Source: Otatea glauca
Taxonomy: Eukaryota; Streptophyta; Magnoliopsida; Poales; Poaceae
Reading direction: 5' to 3'
Length of the DNA stretch: 64,000 nt
NCBI GenBank assembly: GCA_036346275.1
Contig: CM070723.1
Location: 53,150,743-53,214,742 of the forward strand
The notes beneath the pieces were generated by a model that worked only from the letters and a program-made list of their open reading frames with translations, was not told the origin of the DNA and did no database searches. The translations under genes were made by a program, and so were the position numbers. This document shows, in pieces, positions 10,440 through 22,300 of this stretch. How positions within the stretch are numbered: the stretch's first letter is position 1; the number at the start of each line of letters is the position of its first letter.

Positions 10440-13285
10440 CACTACTCCTCAAGTTAGGCAAAGTGGAGCTCGCCTTTTGGATTAATGACCTAACTCAGCA
10501 AGAAATAACAGAGTCGTCCTTGAATTTTGATCAGATTCGTCTGTTCCAACGCAGTTGTAACCTGATCGATCTTCTTTGTACTGAGGAGGAGTTGCATGTT
10601 GTGGCAAACGTAAAATCTACATAAGTTATTTCCCCTTCCCTGCTGGTGGGATTGCTAATATAGAATTGGTTAGTTCCAGATGCATTACTACGGAGTGTGA
10701 TATAGGATTATTGTGTACTAGCGGGTACCAAAAACTTAAAATGATGCTTCACCTTAGCCCCATCCTTGCCAGAAGGCCCTCCACAAGCTTTGAACACTTT
10801 AAATGACCTAAGTGATTCAAAAAAGTTAGCCTCAGCCATTCTAGGAGCAACGTACACCTTAAACAACCTACAGGAGAGTTATCTATGGAGAAAACATGAT
10901 TACTTGTTGAGTAATTTTGCGATAGGCTTCAAGTCGTGGTTGCCGCTCTGTAAGGAATCAAGTTACATAACCCGTTTTTTTCTTGGTTGAATTACAATTA
11001 GAACCCAATGAAACCTACACAGAAATGTCACCATGGTCATTCAACCTAACTTTGAGTTGTGTGTACAATACAAATCAAAGTATAGCAAGTAGTGCAACGC
11101 TTATCCCGGGTTGTGGTGTAGAAGTATGTACTCTTTATCTTTTTGAGCCACCAATGCCTCGTCCACGTATTCATCGATGAATTTTATTTTATTTTTTCCG
11201 TTGTTTGCTTCGAGACTGTGTGTGGGTTGAGGAAACCTACTGGTTGTTTATTTTTTTCGCTTCATGGATCATGTATCTATATATACAAAAACAAGAGTCA
11301 TATATGTATATATATATCGGTATTACACAAATGTGGACTGTGATTGCACACACTTACAATGTCCAGCATCTCATGAGCGTGGCGTTTAGGGCGTCGAGGT
11401 TGAAGAGATCGAACAAGTCCTTAAAGTCAACTGTGAAGAAGCCCCTTGATGCCTGGTTGAACAGATGCTTGTGCTTGAAGCTAATCGAGATACTCGATAT
11501 ACATTGCGGCACTGGCTTGTTGGCTTGTCCCATATACCAATAGCAATCATGCAATCTAAGGCTAGCCATTGTAAGATTTTTTAGGCACTCTCCCGTTACT
11601 AAAGGCTCTCCTTGCTTGTATAGCTGGGCCAATGGGGCAATCGGATAGTCAAGGTCCTTTGTGATCTGCATCGATTTGCCCTTGTCTTGCTTTCTACTAA
11701 AAGGAGTCTTCATGGGAGACGAGTGGGCATGATCCCACGTAAAGGCCTGTGATGCACGGGGCACGATAGCTGATTTGGTGGCTTGCTGAGGTGCAGCAGG
11801 CGACATCGGTAGTGCAGGTGACTCCAGGAGTACAGGTACTTCAGGAGTTGGAGGTTGGGCATCTAGGAAGATGTTGGTGCAGGGCCACTAGATGTATGTG
11901 CCAATGGTATCCCCTAGTGTCATGATCTCATCGTTTGGAGGCATCTACAGCGCGACGGCTTTAAAAATACTATGTACACCGTCCACACTGACCTTCATGA
12001 AACTTGACGCTACCTGGGTACCGTGCACCATCTCTCCTTGACTGGATGGATACACGAGCCCGCAAGCAGTCTGAAGGGGAACGGAGCCAATTGCAAGCCT
12101 CACTTGGAGATTGCACCCCGTGGCCTCCTACATAACGGTACACAATTAGCTAAGACGTACAACAGCTATATCAATGGAACATTCAAAAGATATATATTAG
12201 TACCTTGATGTCACAGACAGGAAATTTACCGTCTTCATCTGTGTGAGCGGCGGACGCACAGCTACTCTTACGGGTAGTGGGGCTGAACTGCGTACATACG
12301 TCCAGGGCATGGGTGGGCTGTCTCTCATAATTAATGATCCTTTCCTCGAGGATTCTTATCTAATTACTGAATTCATCTCTCAGCCTTTCCTTAATCTTTT
12401 CTACAAGCCGTTCCTCGTGCTCGGCTTTAGCTCTTTTCCTACTCCGATATTTGTCGAAGTCATCTGGGAATCCGGTTTTTCAGGGAATGAAACCCCCCTT
12501 GCCTCACGTGCAACCAGGGTGCTCCTTGCTTCCCAAGGCCGTGGAGAGTATATCTTTCTCCCTATCTGGCAAAAAAGAGCTATTGAAAGATTGTGTACTC
12601 AACGCTACCTGCATGATCCCGACATGTTATTTCACTTATGAAGTTATAGATTAATTACAAAGTTGGTAGTTCGATATTTTACCAAGCGTTCGCACACTTC
12701 CTCATCCGCGCGGTTTGTAAAGGACACGGTGTTGGAAGACATGGCACGTGTCCTCGCTCTTAGCCAGTTTCAGGCGTGCTCGTCAATGATTGACGCAAAT
12801 GGTGGGGTGGGCTCCTCGTCTTTCCTCCTCCATTGCACGCTCTTACCTGCGTATCCAGTGGTGTCGAGTCTGTAGGGGTGGGTGTTCCTTGCCAAGAGGT
12901 CCTTGTGCACTTCACTTTGATACACGAATTCTTCCATCGTCTTCATCTCAACAAATTTTTACCATATGTCGACATCAATGAACCTATACTTAGAGAAGGG
13001 AGCCCTATTCTTCTTGATGTATTATGTGATGAGCGTGCTTTTGAAGTCCTTCCACGCTTTTCCCGCCACTAGCAGTGCATACCATCACAGTAGGCGCACA
13101 GATTCTTCAGGGATCTTGAACGATGCAAAAAATTATGTCAGCGGGTTGTTGCGCTCCTTGTCGGTTAGCAACTTCCAGGCTGGACGGGTGACGGGGACCC
13201 GTTCGACTATCCTGCATAATGTCCAAAATGCTATCGCTGCCTTCCTCAGTTCGGTAGGGGTCCATCCCGCAGATTGACCACCATA
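10440..13285 (-). pseudogene. CACTA A second gene (ORF2): plant En/Spm transposase domain, coiled coil, Ulp1-like remnant
   Basis: Degenerate gene read right to left. 13285-12690 follows the Transposase_24 (Ptta/En/Spm) family: 'WTPTELRKAAIAFW', 'YQSEVHKDLLARN', 'HPYRLDTTGYAGK' and 'NWLRARTRAM', with several stops. 12550-12250 reads as a Lys/Glu/Arg-rich coiled coil ('EERLVEKIKERLRDEF'). 11806-11354 is an open 150-residue stretch with 'YKQGEPLVTGE' and 'FKDLFDLFNLDAL'. Then a Ulp1/C48 peptidase remnant: 'KDKEYILLPQ' near 11130, 'FHWVLIVIQP' near 11000 and 'LDSLQSG' near 10955 (catalytic His and Asp positions), and a weak 'YYVCHNMQ'-like Cys region near 10600. Family members are thought to bind the subterminal repeats, as TNPA does. 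ORF2 of CACTA B has the same domain order. Confidence 0.75.
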
Positions 13286-15555
13286 ATGGTATATCGGTCC
13301 ATAGGCCTTTTATTTGCTCCTCTTGGACTACGGGTCAGTTTTCCTTTTGTTGGCTCATCACATCCTTTCAGCGACAAGGAATTAGGGGACGTCATCTTTT
13401 TTTAACTAGACTGTTTTACGTATTCAAAGATCAGACCAGTTGGCAAATCAACATTACAATAAGAAATGAAATGAAAGTGCTACGAATATTCATATTTTAA
13501 GATGGATGTGCTACAATAAGATCGATGTTTCTTTACTCTTTACTCCATTTCAGAAATATCTATCTAATAATAAAAGAAGAAGAACAACAAAAAGAAACTG
13601 AGTGTTCAGGCACTCATAATCCCTCAAGACTACGCGCTCGAGCCACGTCTAACCTATAAACAAATATTAAGACAACAATGAAAAGAATAAAGTAAGAAGA
13701 ATGATAAAAGAAACTTGATTTACGAGCACCAAGAACTCTTCAAGGCCTCGCGCTCAAGCACACTTGGATCGACGCGTCCAAGCATGCCACGGACCATGCA
13801 TCTGGGAGCATTTCCTAACCTCAAGCCTTATTTCTATTTGCTGTACTAAGCTATTTACACACATAAATATATATACACACATTCATATTTGGAGATTGAA
13901 ATTGTAGTCAAATGAAATTGGCGTAATGATCTCATACAGAGTGTTTTCAGGTATTTAAGCATGTACTTTGAATGATAGAGTGCTCTCAGGTGTCAGACGG
14001 CTAAAGGTTAGACCTTTAGCCTCCTCGCCACAAGGTGTACGGCTAAATGTCCTACCTCCACTACACCTATGGTCAATAATCGCAATTGAACTTAAATAAT
14101 TACCCAAACAAATAGGGCATTGAACTCTTACCTTCCTAAATTATGCACCATAGGGTAGGGTTTCAAAAACCATTTTTGAAAAATTGGTTCAAAATTTGAA
14201 ATTCGAAAACAGCAAAAACCGCTCGAAAATGTCAGAAACTGAAGGGTTAAGAAATCAAATTTTTTTAAAAAAAAATAAAAAAAAAACCGTTTGGTTTTCA
14301 ACGAAAAACTGCTCAGTTTTTACGAAAAACCAACTGACCAATTGAATGTTCCTTAAAAATGGTTTTCGAGTGGTTTTTTTAAAACTGCGGTTTTTCAACG
14401 GTTTTTGAGCGATTTTCAACGCGTAAAATTTTTCAATTTTTAATTTTTTTAATTAGACCAATTTACCGAGTGGTTTTGAATCTCGAAGCGCAGCGGTAAG
14501 GCGGTTTTTACCGATTTTTGAAACCCTGCCATAGGGTATTTAGAGTCAATTTCACTATCCAAGTGCATCACAATGTTGTACTAAATAAATTGATCAAGCT
14601 AAAAGACAGCGAAGCAATACTTTCTAGTATTAACAGGAATCAATTAATACAATCAGTTCATGGCCAGATTTACAACTTTAATTATTTTAATTCATCAAGG
14701 ACCCATTGCATCATAGAGCAATCAAAATAGAAGCAAACATAGAACTAAGCCCCAAAGCTGTAATAGCCTTTTTTTACAAAAAATGGAGCATAGAACTCCC
14801 CCAAAAGAATATAAACGATGTGAGCATATTGAAGACCATCGACAAGATTAGACTGCCTAAACAAAATTCTATACATGTAAGTTCTAAATGGAAAATATTT
14901 ATTTGGAAATGGAGAAAGCATTTTGTTAGGACCCACTATCTCTACATTCCTATTAATTTTACACTCCTCTTATGTCTATGAAATCATGTAAAATTTAACA
15001 AACTTGAAGGTGAAAACCATGGCAGCAAGAAGAACATACTAACAGTTCACGGTATTATTAGTTTGAGCAACCTTTTCTCTAATCTGAACCAAAAATGTGA
15101 CCTAATTGAAACAATTGTGTGCAAGCCAATGCCTGATATACTAAGAAATTAACACCAGCAGAACAGTAGAGGGGAACACCTTGGCCGCTAGATATAAAAC
15201 TAGAACTACGATAAGATCTGGCACAAAAATAGATGCTGCAAGCAGAGACCTACACACATAAGCAGTAAATTTACATGACTACTACAAGAGGCAAAGAACA
15301 CCATACATGGCATCAAACACACCAAAATTTATTTTTCCACAAAATAATTTGTAGAAAAGGGGAAAATCACATTGGACATTTTAATTACCTATGCCACACC
15401 ATAATCAGTGGTTTCATGAAAAATGACATGAATAACTGCCATACATTCATCAATCGATTCATGCACAAACACACTGCCATATATCAAAACGATCAAAATC
15501 TAGCCAACTCCTACTCAATCATACACATCACAACCAAACTGGGGTTGATTCAAAC
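13286..15555 (-). other. Intron-like, non-coding part of CACTA A ORF2
   Basis: AT-rich sequence between the GC-rich first exon (15560-15830) and the Transposase_24 region. It holds one clear insertion, the hAT MITE at 14156-14528. Short open frames here (14518-14981, 15275-15613) have no recognisable similarity. Confidence 0.45.
14156..14528. mobile_element. Non-autonomous hAT element (MITE), 373 bp
   Basis: Flanked by an exact 8-bp duplication, ccataggg, at 14148-14155 and 14529-14536. The ends are inverted repeats: left TAGGGTTTCAAAAACC, right (read inward on minus) CAGGGTTTCAAAAATCG. An 8-bp duplication with C/TAGGG ends is diagnostic of the hAT superfamily. The interior is AT-rich and has no open frame. 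It inserted in the ORF2 intron-like region of CACTA A. Confidence 0.85.
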
Positions 15556-15559
15556 TAAT

Positions 15560-15830
15560 TTTCCCACATATTTTGCACTAGAAGGAGGAGGGCGGACTAG
15601 GGGGTGGCAATGAGCGTATACCTTCACTACTCCAAGGGTGGCGATGAGCGACTCCCGTGGTGGCGGTGCGGGGGAGGAGGATGGCGACGCGGGTGAGGAG
15701 ACCAGCACGGGGGAGGAGGATGGTGACGTGGGTGAGGAGGTCGGCTGCATGGGGAGAGGAGACGGGCGCGAGGGAGGAGGCCGGCTGTGCGGGTGTGGAG
15801 ACCAGCGCAAGGGAGGAGGCTAGTGGCATG
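15560..15830 (-). other. Putative GC-rich first exon of CACTA A ORF2
   Basis: Just downstream (on minus) of the TATA box at 15922-15930, this block is made of gaggag and ggtgagg repeats. The minus frame 15578-15829 opens with 'MPLASSLALVSTPAQ' and is Ala/Ser/Pro-rich. The same arrangement (TATA, then Pro/Ala-rich GC block) precedes ORF2 of CACTA B. Low complexity makes coding uncertain. Confidence 0.4.
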
Positions 15831-15921
15831 GGGGAGGAGACCAGCGCGACGGAGGTAGTTGGCAGTGTGGGGGAGGAGGCGCTAGGGTTTGGGGAAAGGT
15901 AATCAATCTACGCGTGTTTAT

Positions 15922-16015
15922 CTATTTATAGGTGGGATATCAGAGATGGTTTAGAACCGTCTCTGATATGATATATCACAGACGGTTCTATAACAGAACC
16001 GTCAGTGAAATGACT
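15922..16015 (-). promoter_or_regulatory. Internal promoter of CACTA A ORF2: subterminal-type motif array plus TATA box
   Basis: Between the TNP2 stop (16339) and ORF2. Plus-strand ctatttata at 15922-15930 reads TATAAATAG on minus. Directly upstream (15936-16015) are four copies of the CACTA A subterminal motif in two palindromic pairs (cagagatggtt with aaccgtctctg; cacagacggttct with agaaccgtcagtg). No CACTA terminus lies next to it, so this is an internal copy rather than another element's end. Confidence 0.65.
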
Positions 16016-16338
16016 ATCGTGGTATGCTCCATTTTGCATAACTGGAGTTGGATCTCACTGGTTTAGATAACTGGAGTTGGATCTCGCAAGTCATGTTACT
16101 TTAAATGCATCTTTGTCCTACACTAATAGAGTCGTCAGTAATTTTTATTTTTTCTTGGTTCATCTTTACATTTATTTTGTACAAACATAGCTTTCAGATT
16201 TAGGACAACCATGATGTCCCATTGAAAATAGCTTTATTAAATAAAGTAGATGCACACACAAAGATGTTTCAACATTTGAGCATTTCATTAAAAACAACTT
16301 TATTATGCTAGAGAGTACACTTAAAATCATAACTTCAC
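16016..16338. other. Intergenic sequence between TNP2 and ORF2 of CACTA A
   Basis: About 320 AT-rich bases holding a short local duplication (actggagttggatctc at about 16040 and 16071). This would contain the TNP2 3' untranslated region. No gene seen. Confidence 0.4.
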
Positions 16339-19300
16339 TTACTTATTCATTTGTATAAAAATTAGCCCTTCATGATGTTCGACGTGTGTGTAGCTAGCTG
16401 CTTCCTCGGGTTGTTCTTCCTCGACCGTTATGCCATTTCCAATAGGAGGCAACTCGTCAAATTGATTGTATTCTTTCTCATCTACTACATTCTTAACTCC
16501 GACAATCCTCATTTTTCCCTGAAGAATTACGTGACGCTTCTTGTTGGACGGGTCGGTTAAATAGAAGACTTGAACAAATTGGTTAGCTAGTATGAATGGT
16601 TCGTCTTGGTATCCGACACGTTTGTGTGACCCTCCCTTTTTTTGGCACAGAACACCATACAATAATGGTTTTAATGTGCATACAGTGCTAGTCCCACGAT
16701 CAGTAGCCAGCACGCACATTCACAAAATTGATAACACATCCATACACGATATATGTCACATCTGATAATAAAATGGTTATACATATTGTTATCTTGTAGT
16801 TTGCCTTAGCCCAGTAATCCCAGAGGCAGCTGACAAGCTAAACCTTAGAAAAATTCTCTGTCGAATTCCCCGTAACCTGCGTTATCATATGGCTCATCGA
16901 GGTAATCTGTTTCATCACGTTAAACAATAACAATAGCAAGATTGAGTATATTGCGTACTCAGCAAGACTTGTAATGTATCAAAAAATTTATTAGATGCAG
17001 ATTATTTCAAAATGGAAGGCCTACTAAGTTATTTTGCATTAAGCAATCTTGAATCGTAAATACTGAATATTAGATTGCAAACGGAAATTGTGAAAGAGCA
17101 TTTTGGTTGTTAGTAGATAACCAGAGAGTAACAACTCAATTATCCATGAGTTAATAATCCAATAGCAGCCAATTATTTGCACATAAACTGAAATGAAAAC
17201 TTTCCAACTAACATTTTCAATCCCAACCCATTTTATGAAAATGTCAAACTTCTAACTATGTGATGACTTTACCAAGTGCCAACGACCACGGACGCGGTTT
17301 TTCGAAAAGATTTACACTCTATAAAGGTGTACTGCTTTACCCACAAGAAATGATCAACTCTTTGTGCAAGCTTTTAGCACACTTCCTTTGGTGTGCCACA
17401 GAGATATCAAAATAGAACCGTTACATTACCTAGCCCTAAATTTGTACCGGCTCGGTGCTGTTAAACCCCTGCTATGGTGGCAAAAACACATATCCAAGAC
17501 ATGACAGTCCATCCCTATCATTCACACAGTAATTCAGGTAGTCCATCCCTGTCATACACGTTTCTCCTAATAGCAAGGTATACACCATTGTATTGGTATG
17601 CATTTACCCACACCTCTGTGTGGAAGCCCCTACGAGCAAACCAACCCGGAGAGCTCGTACTACTCCAGCCTTCCAATATGCAAAGTTAGTTCTAAGTAAC
17701 TTAATAGGTTAAGGCTGTCCCATACCAGCATTTGTGGTTGTACGATTTCCTTTGCTTCAATACAACACAAACGTTCGGTCCTTAACCTGACCCGGGAGAG
17801 AAATCTCCCCCTACACTACGTGCAAGTCCATCCCTTGCACATATGGCTATTGCAAATAACTCGCTCGTGTCAAATCATAGTTTTATTTTTATTTTAACCA
17901 AAATACCAAGACCACATTTTTCATCATGTCCAACATTTTGTTTATATCACGAATAGTATAACCAGTCGTTGTGTATCCATTTCTAAGGCATACTAAGCTG
18001 ATGCACTTATAATCGAGTGTACCGAGTCTAACAATATTATGTGTCCAACCATATTCGAAGGAATAGCAAGGTTCTCATGTTGAGATAAATTAAGGAAAAA
18101 CCACAAGTTATGGAATACTTCTAGCAATACCCGCAATATAGCAATTTCTATTAAACATAGCACATTGCATAATAGTTTTCACAAAACAATATAAACACCG
18201 TAAAATAGTATGATCAATATGATCAAGGGGGTGCTTGCCTTGCTTATCGTTGTCTGGCTCGTAGTCTGGATCGTTGGTGAGGTCATCGTCAGTAAATTCT
18301 AAAACTTCGGAATCTACTTGTTGTCCAACAGGAAACAAAGCAAATAACAAACAACAAGCTTTTAGTAAGGGCAAAAGGAATACAGATAGAAAATCATATT
18401 GAAATTTTCCAAAGAATACAGGGGTGTTTTTGGTGTGGTTAGGATTATGGTTACATACTGTAACACGTACATATGATTTTCATGATTTATGATTTCTTTT
18501 TTCACGAATTCAAGAGGCTAAAATTGTTTGGATTATAAAATTTATGATACAAAGTCGGCAAAGGGTGTTGTGCTTTTAATAGGATTCAGATGCAAAGCAT
18601 ATCATAATAGGATTGTTTCTCTATTTTAGGGTGGTTTAGCCTTAAAGGTTTTTAGCAACTAGCTTTTCATGAACATGCCTCTATTTTCACTATATATATA
18701 TACCTTTATATGCATGGAATTTTTGGCCTTTTTGTAAACCATATAAAATATGAGATATTTTTGCTCATCTAAGGAAGATAAAATTTTATCAACATTTACA
18801 ATCAGGTTCTACCTCCATTTAATCATTCATGCACCACTTTTTGTTATTTTTATTGCATTAGGAAATGATCTATTTACAAAAACATATTCGAATTAAGTTC
18901 AAACTTAAAATTTTTTGTAGATATAGGTTTCTAATGACCTCAGGAGCATATACAATTTATTTCATTATTTTATGATTTAGGCTTTATATATTTCTTTTTG
19001 CAACCACATTAGGGCTTTATTCAAATTTAAATACAATTAGTTAGAAATGTGATTAAAAATTAAATATTTTTACATATTCTAGAATCTTATGATTTTAGAT
19101 GAATTTAGAAATTTGTCTCACTTAATTTGGAGCTAAAATGTAAAAGTTATGCAAGTTTGAATATTGTCGGTTTGGAAAAATGGATGGAAATTCGGAAATA
19201 CGCTTTCGGTTAACAGAAAACGTCTTTCCAATTTTCCCTGATTTCCTGGTTTTTTTTTTAATTCCGGTGCAGTGGCTGATACGGCGGGCGCTCGGGTCAA

Positions 19301-22300
19301 CGTCTGCATGCAAGAGAGGAGCGTGGTGACAAACATCCCAGACCAGCCCGTTAGTGAGCCAAAAAAGAGCATGCCCTAGTGCTCACTGGCGATGATGCTA
19401 CGGCCATGATGGCGACCGGCCGATGGTTCCTTGAGCACCAGCATGGCATGAGGCACCCGTAGATGGGCTTGGTAACCACCGACGATGATCGGAGATAACC
19501 CGCCACCATGTGCATGCAGCGGCCGCCATGGCCAAGTAGCCGCGGAGCTTGGAGACACTACATTAACACTGGGCAACCGCTATACAAGCATCCATGAGTC
19601 TCAAGAGTTCCATTTTATCACTTAATGTGATCGCACGATGGCCAAGGAGAGCTACCACCGAGCGCCAGCTATGAAGAAGAAAAGCAACTGTGGCGATGGT
19701 GTTTTGGGCGATGAGGGCTGAAAATGAGCACGTCAATAAGTTCGTGGGGTGCTAAAGATGCTTCGAGACAACTGAATCAATTCATGGCACACCGAGTCAT
19801 CTGATTGGGCTCTACTCAGGTTTTCCCCTTTCTTGCTAGCTTTCAAGAATCGGTGGAAATGGTGGGGTGAAAAGCTTTCGGCTAGGGTCGGAGAGAGCGA
19901 GGGTGGTTATGGGAGGCTGTGATGAGCCCTTGGCGGCCTTTATAGCAAGAGGAGGCGGTGTTGTGGAGCCTGGTGCTCGTGAGAATGTAGCGGCGATTGG
20001 ATAAGTTTTTTGTGGCCATGGCAGCATTTGTCTCGTGATTTGACGGGCGTGGTAGAGGTGCGGTAGGGTATGGGCACTCTCTGTTGCGCTGTGACAACTT
20101 GATCGTGTCGTGGCAGGGATTGTTCGGTCGAAGAACTGTCACGGTAGAAGATGGGCAGTGAAGGTGGCTGTGATCAGTCGCGCGAGGAAGAATAAGAGGG
20201 TCACGATCCTACCAAGTGGTCCCTTGCTGTAAGTGGGCCCCATAAGTCAGAGAGACAGAGAAAGACTCCAGGTTCATCCCCCGGTCAGCTCAACATTCCA
20301 AGTATTAACTAGCTAAAAAATCGTGTCTATATTTTTCTAATATTTTTTTGAGTGATCGTTGATACATTTTTAGAAAACTTTAAAAATTTCAGCTCATGAT
20401 GTTATGTGAAGGATTTATAAAAAATTCGGAATTGCCTATTGGCCAGAATTTCCCATTTCTATTTTTGATTTCTTTGAGGATGCAAATGTGTTTTAAAAAT
20501 TTTGAAAATTTTACTGAGGATTACGAATGGTTTATGGATACTACTAAATTTTTTTATATTACTATTATTTACATTTATTTTATATAAATTCTAACATTGT
20601 TTTTTAGTGATTTCTGAAGTTTCAGTTATATATTTTTTAAAGTTAACAAATAAGGTTTATTATTTTTAATAATTTTTATGTATATTACTGTAGTACTTTA
20701 TATGACGTGGTAAAATTGTTAGGATAAGATATGGTATGTACATTTTTATTAAATTCAGAAACTGTTCATATTCATATTCAAGTTTCACTATTTTTTCTTT
20801 CTTATCATTATTTAATATATCCATAATACTTTTAAAATTAAGATAAGGTTTACTGGAGATTTATAATATTTTTCCACAATTTATTGCTATATTTTTTCTA
20901 TTTCCATAGTTTATCTTTCAAGATTCTGTTATTAGAAATTCTTTTTCTTTAGAGCCAAAAATCAAGAAATCCAGGAAAAGCTAGAAAACTCATAAATAAA
21001 TCACATTCATCCTTTTAAAATTTTCATTTCCATTTCTTGTATTTTGAGGATGTTACAACGTTCGAGGTTCACAGTAGTGACGCCGTACTTGTCAACTTTC
21101 ACCTACTGGAGGTGGACCCAACGGCACAGAAATTGGAGAATATTGAAAAGTACGTAGTCGAGCCCCCAAATCTACTCTATGAACCCATACTAGGAGCTCC
21201 GTGTCAACCCGGTGGTATTGAATGTATCTATGCGGACACCATTGTTCTGGTTTGTGCTCTTCATATTCTGATCTCTCGTGTAAAATGTATACCCATTTAA
21301 GTTGTATCTTTTACATATCACAACTGTAAAAGTTGGCCTATTTGCCAACCATGTCAGTGTGTCATCTGACAAGCTCCTAGTGATGAGTCGCTCCTTTAAC
21401 CATTTATTAAATTGAAGGTTACGTTGTCTCGTGATCCAAGACTCCTGCTGCGCCTTAGGCAGTGCTTGTGCTTGATGATATACAGGGACATTATAGCCAT
21501 GTGTTGTAAAACTGTAAAATGGGCTTGAGCACACGCAACTGGATCAGGCGTGATTGCTGTCCTTCCGATAGTCCTGATACTCTAGAGCCTCCCCTCATAG
21601 AGAGATCAAGGCACACCTATCAGTTTGACCTGGGACATATAATTGACGCAAAACTCGACGAACTCTTTGGTCGTATAACCTTTGACTATGCTACCCTCTA
21701 ACCGAGATCGATTTCGTACATAGGACATGAGAATTCCCATGTGCCTCTCGAACGGGTACATGCTATGTAGGAACTATGACCCACACATCTTTATCTCTAT
21801 CACAAGGTGAGTAATGAGATGGACCATGATATCGAAAAACGACGAAGGAAAATACAACTCAAGATTACATAGAGTCATCACCACCTCAGCCTGTAGAGCA
21901 TCTTGTCCTTCGGGATTGATGACCTTCTGAGCAATTGTGTTAAAGAAATAACCCAGCCTCGTGATTGTCTCTAGACCTTGATCGGCAAAATACTTTTAAT
22001 TATGACAGGGAGCATCTGTGTCATCAGAACATGACAATCATGAGACTTCATACCAGTTAATTTCAAATCTTGCATCGAAACAAGTCTGTTCGTGTTGGAG
22101 GAGTAACCGGATGGAACTTTCACACTATACAAGCACTAGCACAGTTCAGTTCTCTCGGCCTTGAACAGAGTGTAACATGCTTGTTTACAGTACATTCGGC
22201 CTTTATCTGTCTCTTTCGGTGCTAACTCAGGTCTTATGCCCATATCGACTGAGTTAAGCCGTGCGTTAATACCATCCTTTGTTTTTCTCTTAATGTTAAG

